Source: Xylona heveae TC161 (Eukaryota; Ascomycota; Xylonomycetes; Xylonales; Xylonaceae). Taken from it: a stretch of DNA of 64,000 bases. Positions within the stretch are counted from its first letter, which is position 1. The number at the start of each line of letters is the position of its first letter. The stretch is taken from positions 1-64,000 of the forward strand of contig NW_017264198.1 of NCBI RefSeq assembly GCF_001619985.1. Direction: 5' to 3'. The notes beneath the pieces are model-generated. The model was not told the origin of the DNA, made no database searches, and saw only the letters and a list, made by a program, of their open reading frames with translations. A program made the position numbers and the translations under genes. Of this stretch, positions 56,942-64,000 are shown piece after piece.

Positions 56942-57936
56942 TTAAGAACTATGGTTGGTCTCTATGATCGCACAAGCCTCCTTCAACTGAGCTGCCAATT
57001 TATCAGGCTAGATGAGGCAAAATATCATTAGCTCAGGATGACACCTGTTAAGATAGACAGAATGAAAGACGGAGAGGCTTCTTACATGGTCCTCAAACAT
57101 GTTGAAATGATGGCCGGGAACGTCGAGTACTTTTTTGATCAATTCAAGCTCGCCAGTCTCCCATCCAAGGAGAGGAAGCTCTCTTCCAGTATCAGTCTTG
57201 TTGATCTCCTCGGGTAATTTCCCTATCGCGCGAAGCAACACAATATATGGAAGACGAGGTGGTTCTTCGCTATTTCCATGCCCAGCAGGACCACTAAGAC
57301 CGGGCGCCACAGACCAGTCGGCTCGCTTGGTCGGGGCAGTGTGCCTCTGTACCATTCTCAACGAGTCACCGATGCATTTCTGAACCCGTTCTCTAAGCCT
57401 CGGCGGACAGCTTCTTTGGAATGGAACTTTGGGTTCCTGCGCTGGCGCCATGATATTGGGGCAAGGCGAGTCGATCATGATGACGCCTGCAACGGCGACC
57501 CGGCCGGCAAGTTTCCGAGCAACTTCAATCGCTAGAATGCCTCCGAGAGACCAGCCTGGAAAACAACGAAAGAGATTTAGCCCAATCTGTTTCATGAGCT
57601 CTGACGAGTCCTTCGAGATGGATAATTTCTCTCAGGCCTTTTTTTTTTCTCTGTCATATGGCACTGACCTCCAAGAATAATTCCATTCTGCGGCTTGGTC
57701 TTCTCAATGTCCCGCGCGTACGTTTGTGCCATCTCTAGTAGACCACCTTTCCATTGGTTCCCACTTTCGAACTTTGGATTGTGGATCCCATAGAGGGTTC
57801 GTCCCAGATCCGGCAGCAAATGATAAGCATAAATCGTCCCTCCGCCATCGTGGATGAGGTAAAGAGGCAGCGAACTGAAATTCTTCGAGGCCTGGATCAG
57901 TGAAGGATTACCGTACACGTTCGCTTGGAAATCCAT
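56942..57936 (-). CDS. Free-standing thioesterase (alpha/beta hydrolase)
   Basis: Three exons (57936-57669, 57555-57086, 57007-56942) encode 267 residues. SLPLYLIHDGGGTIYAYHLL is the oxyanion-hole strand of PKS/NRPS-type thioesterases. The nucleophile elbow GWSLGGILAIEVAR is split by intron 1 before its Trp. Further on, VIMIDSPCP follows strand beta6, and VPGHHFNMFEDH carries the catalytic His. The last exon, PDKLAAQLKEAC, matches the usual C-terminal helix. Such proteins release or edit polyketide or peptide chains in trans, but no PKS or NRPS lies in this window. It has no signal peptide, so it is presumably cytosolic. It may pair functionally with the adjacent same-strand transporter. Confidence 0.85.
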
Positions 57937-59038
57937 AATGGATGTCGAACACGTCCTCTTCGCAGACTAAATACGAAACTTAGCAAAATTTGAATCGCGA
58001 GTTGATCATGCTCATTTCGAAAGAAAACGAGAATGAAAAATTACTTAGGATAGCCATGTAGTGTGGAAATTTTGGCCCTCTCAGTCCTTTGTTGCCTTGA
58101 TTTGGGCTGGGCCGACACTGAGTAAAGTATTACCTCCATGTATACCAATGACGTCGAGGTCTTTGTAAGAACATGCCAGTGTAAGAGGCTCTGAGTGAAC
58201 AAATATTAGTTTGGTTTTCTCATCCGTCCTCTCAGTCTAAGTGAACATTTTGTCTTATAGAAATTAGTAAATTCTATGCATCTCGTCGACGTTAGAAAAA
58301 GGCACGAATTCAACGTAAAATTCGATAGAGACTTAGATCTCACTCTCCGCAGTCTACGCTCACTTGACAGACCGAGAATATATGTGCTATCATTTCCCTT
58401 AGAAAAGGTGTATGTACTTCTATCTACAAACTGAACCTTAACTTCGTTCCTGTCGTCCACCTCGTCATTGACTCAGCGATGCACATTGCGAACCCAGCGA
58501 TACACAGAAACATTCGCAAACATAACACTAATCCACACTGCAAATCCTGGCCTTGACCCGTATAGTGCAAAATAGTAACCCGACAGATAACTGTGCTCAA
58601 AGTTTGGCGAAGAAGAATAGAATGTCAAGCCAAAGTTGGAAGGGAAAAGTTGGTCCGTTCAACTAAAAAGGATATCTACGAAATAGCCGCCGTCTAAGAA
58701 TGAAGGGGGCAAAATTGTAGAGGAAAAAGACATTCAACAAATTCGGAACAATTTTCATGTGACCGACAAGTCGGGGTTGAAAAAAAAAAAAAAAAAAGGG
58801 TCCGGTTTGGAAATATATGATATGTAAAGTGTATCATGATCCCATTCTCCTCTTTCCCAGGAACGCTTGCCTGTAAAAATCGGTATCATGTTCGTAAGGT
58901 TAAAATGGAAATCCAGTGAACGCCGGTTCCAATATTATAATAACTCCATTAGGGAAAATCCAGCCGATAAAGACGGGAATTGGTACCCAGGCAATGGCTA
59001 AAGGAGATTGAAGATGGACGTGTAGCGGACGAGACACG
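57937..59038. other. Spacer between thioesterase start and histidine kinase stop
   Basis: About 1.1 kb holding the thioesterase promoter and the kinase 3' region. An A-run lies at 58780-58797. No gene seen. Confidence 0.45.
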
Positions 59039-62000
59039 TTACATTGAGGCCTCTGGTATAGTAGTAAAAGCCGTCGAAGAAGTCTGAGCAGTTGGCTTGA
59101 ATTTGGCCGAGAGCTCCTCGATCTTGGGAATAAGTTCAGGAATGCGAAATGGTTTAGATACGACTGCGTCCATACCGGCAGCAAGGGCCGTGTCAATCTG
59201 CTCGAGACGAGTATTGGCAGTCACGGCAATGATGGGGACATGTTTGGTAATAGAGCCGTTTGATTGAAGCTCACGGATCCTCTTGGCGCAAGTAAGACCA
59301 TCCATGACAGGCATTTCCAGGTCCATAAGGATTACGGTCAAATCCGTACCATCGCTCTCGCGTCCTCGCCAATATTTCGACTGCTTCAGCCGCTCAAGGG
59401 CCTCTCCGCCATGATTTGCCACGTGCACGACGCATCCAATGTTGCGAAGCTGTTTCTGAAGGACTCGTTGATTGACCAAATTGTCCTCCACAATCAAAAC
59501 CTTGAGTTCCTCTCTGCCCGCTGGCTTGTCCGACTTGACTGGGCTGATCGGCACAGCTGGGCCCATCGATTTGGCTGGTTTCAAGCGCGGAGATGACTTG
59601 AGTTTACCTCCTGAGAGTTTCTTGGGCAGGGCGGGGAGGAGATCCACTGGGTTCTCCGGCGGACCCGTTCGACTGGCCATAATGTAGAATGCAAACGTGC
59701 TACCTTTGCCGCATTCTGACGAGACGCCAATCTCGCCGCCTTGGAGCTCCGTAAGTTCACGAGAGATGAAGAGACCTAGACCCGAGCCGCCATATTGCAC
59801 ATGAGTCCTTGGACTGGCCTGAGAAAATCGGAGAAAGAGCAGCTTCTTTTCGTTTTCGCTAAGCCCACGTCCTGTATCGTTGACTGCAAAATGAATAAAC
59901 ACTTTTTCGCCATCACCCCAGTCAGGTCCTTCACAGACTTGTACTCGCTTCGCCCGAGAAGGGAAATAAGAGACATCGTCTCTAACCTTGTTTGACGGTC
60001 GCTCTTTTGACGCTCCGAGAACGACAGTGATGACACGTTTGCTTTGATTGGTCGTGAATTTTATTGCATTCGTTGTGAGGTTGATCAGGACCTGCAAAAG
60101 GCGCGACGGATCAAGTCGGACCCAGTCCACGCCTAATGCATGGTAAGAATCGTCAATGCGGAAAGACAGCTCTATATCGGCGGTTTGCAACTCTCCTTCG
60201 AACATTTTGAGAGCCCTCTCCATGACCGCAATCGGTTGGACATCCACAGGTGTGACCACGAGAAGGGCAGAATCAAGTTTAGAGAGTGTCAAAACATCAT
60301 CGACAATTCGTTTTTGATGTTGCGCGCAGAGCATGATAGTCTGCGCAGCGTCGATGCTGCCCTCGATCAGCTCTGCATGTTCTTCTGTTTCCTGACTGGC
60401 ATTCGCTCGATATTCGTCCAGGGAAGACACAACCTCGTCGGCGCACTGAAGAATTGCACTCAAAGGATTGCGCATCTCATGACTTGTGATATCGATGAAA
60501 TTTTCTAAATTATCAATTAGTGATTGATTGCAACCAGGACGTGCGCTCGAGACATCGAAGAGACTTACCCTGCTGTCGCTTGAGTTCCAAGGCTTCCTCT
60601 CTTCTCTTTTTCTGAAAGTCCTCCGCCCACTTCTGTTGGCTAATGTTGGTTATGCACCCGAAAATGCTCTTTAAGCTGCCATCCTCATACTTCTCCGGAT
60701 ATGCACTGAACAAGACCCAAGTTGCCGCCACATTGCCATCCTTGTCTTGCCAAGGCGTCTGAAAGCGAAATTCGGCAGAGGATGGAATTTTATCGATCAC
60801 AAGGCGCCTCCACAAATCCCTAGCTAATTCTTTGTCATCTGGAACAACAGAATCGATCCAGGTATCGGCACCAAACTCTGTTCGAGGGTGGCGAGAAATT
60901 TCATACCACATGTCATTGCAGTAGGTGATATGCCCTTCAGAGTTGGCGATGAGCATACCAACTGGGGCAAACTCGGCCATCCTTGTAAACTTGGTCTCGC
61001 TTTCAACGGCCTCTTTCGTCCGTGCAGCCAACTGCTGGGAGAGCTCAATTCGATCGAGCGCTGCCAGTCTTGCAGCCTTTTCTCCTCGCCGTATTTCTTC
61101 CTCAAATAGGACAACGGATGCCATGGAAGTAGCAAGTTGCCGACTCAGCAATTGGAGATACAGATTGTAATCTTCATCATAAGGCCGACGAGGATTTACT
61201 CCAATAACAAGGAAGCCTAAGACCGAGTCGCCAGTCGTAGGATGAATAGGACACACTACGGCAGCCTTGCATGGGTCACCGAAACCCCGCCATTGGATGC
61301 CTTCCATGAGAGCTTGGGCGAGAGTGCCTTTTTCGATTTCCAGCAAAATGGGCCCATCGCTTTTGATCGCATCTCGGAATGCGGGGGCAAACCCTTCGGT
61401 CGACGTACGAAGGTCCAATTGAGACTTGGCAGCAGGATGCTTTTCAGGCACGCCCAATGTCCCTTCTAGAATACACTGCTTGTTACTCCGTACGCTGCTG
61501 GAATGTGTCGATGACCCATCGCTGTCAGACTCATCCTCGACCGAATAGAGGAGCGCAAAAGGCGTGTCGTAGTCATTATACTCTAAGCCCTTCAGAACTT
61601 GCGCCCAAAAGTCCTTCACCTCTCGAGCAACCGCTGTCCGCTCTCCCACCTCGCGCAGAGTCAACATTCGTCGCTCTGCGATTTTTCTTCGCGTTTTTTC
61701 AAAGGCCGGGTTGTACAATCCAACAACTGACCCATCCTCCCCCACCAATGGAATGATGGACCATGAAAAGTAAGACTCTTCTAGCTCACCACTTCCTCGA
61801 TTGATGAACAAGCAATCATCATCCTTTCCGTCACAAATATTAGCCCCGAGTAACTTGCCATCGATTTTGGTTGCCAAAGCAGGATTGAATTCTTACCTTC
61901 ATCGTCGCCTGACCGGTCAGTCTGGCGCTCTCGATGACGTCGGCAATCTCGTCCCAGATCTCACCCCATGCCTTTCGGTATGCCTGGCCCATGATCCTCG

Positions 62001-63879
62001 GGTGTTTTTGGCCGGCCAAGAGAATGTATGCTTCGTTATACAGTGTGACCATATCTTCGCCCCAATACAATGCGGCTGGATGTGGACTTGCCATGATTAG
62101 GTTGCACATCTGCCGCAAATCAGCCGGCCACGTCTCCATAGGCCCTAAACTAGTCGACGCCCAATCAACACTCCGGGCAAACTGTATGTGCGAAGGTAGA
62201 TCGGGAGAATTCGCAAGTCGTGTCCAGTCAAAAAATCCCCGGTCTAAGGCAGATCGCGGACTGACAAGTGCTTCGGACAGCACGGTGCTCGCACTAGGTA
62301 GAGGAAGACTTGCTGGAGCCGGGGAACCTTGCTCAAACATGAAGATCTCAGTGTCCTGAAGATTGCCAGGCGAAGGCTCGGGAAGCCCCAACCCTTCCTT
62401 ACGCGTGCTATGGGAAATTCCAGGAGACTCAATGGTCGAGAGCGGGGGGTCCTCGGAATTCACTGCTCCATGTACGGTACCTATGGTTGCCAAGGGCACA
62501 CCGGAAAAGTAATCCTGCGGCTCCTCTGGATCCTTGGTCTCCACCTCCATGTCATTTCGGCGACCATCGACCGATAAAGTTGCAGAAACGATTGAAGTCT
62601 CCGTGAGGGGTGGATTTGAATAGTCCGCAGAAGAACCCTCAGAGGGGAGAGTTCCAGCCGGCGGAACTACCTGGGCCTTAATTATGCGAAACCTCTTCCT
62701 CATTGTCAAACTGGTCCATGTGACGCCTGCGTGAGTAAATGGAGGCAGGTTCGCATCGACAGACTTTGATTCTGTGACCAAGGCGGTGGCCCAGGCTTTG
62801 AACTCGGAGAAGACGGAAGAAGACGACGACGTCGATGATGAAGGGGGTCCGGGCCCAGGCGACATGGGCGTTATGCCTTCACCAGCAATGGACCTCAAAA
62901 GTCGGCCAGATGCGCGCAAGGCTGAATTTGCGAACAGAATATGTAGAGGACCAGGGCCGTAGTTGGTAGCATTTGCAAGGTCAATGACAAAGCATGCTCG
63001 ATCGTCATGCTCCAGAAATTCAGCCAAACCAACCTGAGCGAGGAGCTGCAGGCCCGGAGCGTGTTCGCCAAGGTCGGGAGTGATACTTCGAGGCAAGTTG
63101 ATGCGGTTGAATGAGGCACGACTGCCAGGCGTGCTAGTTGCCCGAGGTGGGCTCCCACCAGCGAAGCTGCCACGCGCGAGCGTAACCGTCTTCACGGTGG
63201 TATCTTCGCCACGCGCTTTGCTCAGCATCTTGGCTCCAGCTTCCTCGGTTGAGAATCGGGGTGGCAGCGGCGGCCTTGCTCGGGACTTGCGCGAGAAGAA
63301 GAGCGGCGACGGGGGGCCTGGGTTGGTGTTGACAGCGCCGCGGTTGAACAAGGCTGAATCGAGCGAGTGACGAGACCTCAGCCACTGCCGTTTTCTTCGT
63401 CGGTGTAAGCCGTGATCCGCACTCTTGGTCGAGTCGAGGTTCTGTGCCTCAAGTGGCAGGGAGGCCTTCCTCTTTCTACCCGCAATGGTCGGCACGGAGG
63501 ACTTTGGGGACAGAGGCGCTCCGCTCAGAGACGAAGATGAGGAAGACGGCTCAGTAGATTCCGCCTTAGGGCGTGTATTCGAGGTGGACCACGACCATGA
63601 TGTCGACTGCGAGAGGTTCTGGTGAGTAGGATGGCGGTGGGTATGCCCTGGAGTTGGTTCCGACGGCGTAACAGAAGGATGGTAGAACGGGCGGGGGCTG
63701 TATCCACGATCTGCAGAGGAGTTTGGCGGGCGAAAGGGTTGAGGAGTTGAATAAGCAGCTGCTTGGCTGGGTGTCGCGGGTGTATGACGCTTCTGACTCT
63801 GATCTGGACGCGAGGGAGAGTGGTTTTGGCCACGATTGGAGTCTCGTGGAACGGTGAAGATGGATCTGGGGTTATTCAT
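59039..63879 (-). CDS. Hybrid histidine kinase with PAS and GAF-like sensor regions
   Basis: Three exons (63879-61897, 61823-60569, 60504-59039) encode 1567 residues. The first 560 are low-complexity and Ser/Pro-rich. A PAS-like sensor starts near SVDWASTSLGPMETWPADLR (about 585) and runs across intron 1. A GAF-like region follows, then a second PAS (FAPVGMLIANSEGHITYCN). The kinase core has the H-box SHEMRNP with phosphoacceptor His 1088, the N-box INLTTNAIKF, NDTGRGL and GGSGLGLFISREL. The C-terminal receiver has VLIVEDN, the phospho-acceptor Asp in ILMDLEMPVMDG (about 1474), VTANT and SKPF. It should pass phosphate through a single Ypd1-type carrier to Skn7/Ssk1-type regulators. No membrane span is visible, so it is probably cytosolic. 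The exact fungal HHK class is unresolved. Confidence 0.93.
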
Positions 63880-64000
63880 GAACGTAGAAGCGCCACAGCC
63901 TCGGCACGCCTCGTCCTGATGAAACGCAGGATGAATGACAGGTAAAGGGATTCAACCAAGTTTGTCAGTTTGGCGACAGTAGTAAATGGCGAGAGACGAC
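63880..64000. other. Upstream edge of histidine kinase gene
   Basis: The last 121 bases belong to the leader or promoter of the minus-strand kinase gene; nothing further can be said. Confidence 0.5.

Overview
The window is nuclear DNA of a filamentous ascomycete (Pezizomycotina). Most genes are broken by short introns (about 46-115 bp) with GT-AG borders. The gene set is typically fungal: a Zn2Cys6 regulator, a chimeric prenyltransferase/terpene cyclase, a P450, a LaeA-family methyltransferase, a hybrid histidine kinase, a TRK potassium transporter and a Ctr copper transporter. I cannot name the species. All exon borders were read by eye from reading frames, splice signals and family alignments from memory; no search was run.

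Left arm, 1-13146 (accessory). An AT-rich gene-free start holds a 120-bp hAT-type MITE with a perfect 8-bp target duplication. An HNH-endonuclease-domain gene follows. Then comes a compact group that looks like a terpenoid biosynthetic locus: a PLP aminotransferase (-), a Zn2Cys6 transcription factor (+) divergent from it, a 744-residue bifunctional terpene cyclase/prenyl transferase (-) and a P450 (+). The shared promoter of the aminotransferase and the regulator carries a CGG-N11-CCG palindrome, a plausible autoregulatory site. The synthase would build a C20 or C25 polyprenyl diphosphate and cyclise it; the P450 would oxidise the hydrocarbon.

Middle, 13147-28461. A TRK potassium transporter and a LaeA/VipC-like SAM methyltransferase (which includes a 19-nt microexon) are followed by almost 9 kb with no convincing gene. 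That stretch has a CAG microsatellite, a hairpin, a 14-bp palindrome and a 15-N assembly gap flanked by two copies of the same 95-bp sequence.

Right-centre, 28462-49848 (mostly conserved core). It holds an unrecognised 717-residue protein with a Cys/Trp-rich helical repeat, a Ctr copper transporter, a decayed gene, a GFA-like zinc protein with an acidic tail, the TFIIA large subunit, the APC/C activator Cdc20, a Kelch-BTB protein of the Ral2/LZTR1 type, the t-UTP protein Nan1/Utp17 and the RNA polymerase subunit Rpb10.

Right arm, 49849-64000 (accessory, then signalling). It holds a DUF7770-like protein, an APH/choline-kinase-like protein with an altered catalytic loop, a monocarboxylate-type MFS transporter whose upstream region carries four copies of a 12-bp motif, a free-standing thioesterase and a 1567-residue PAS/GAF hybrid histidine kinase.
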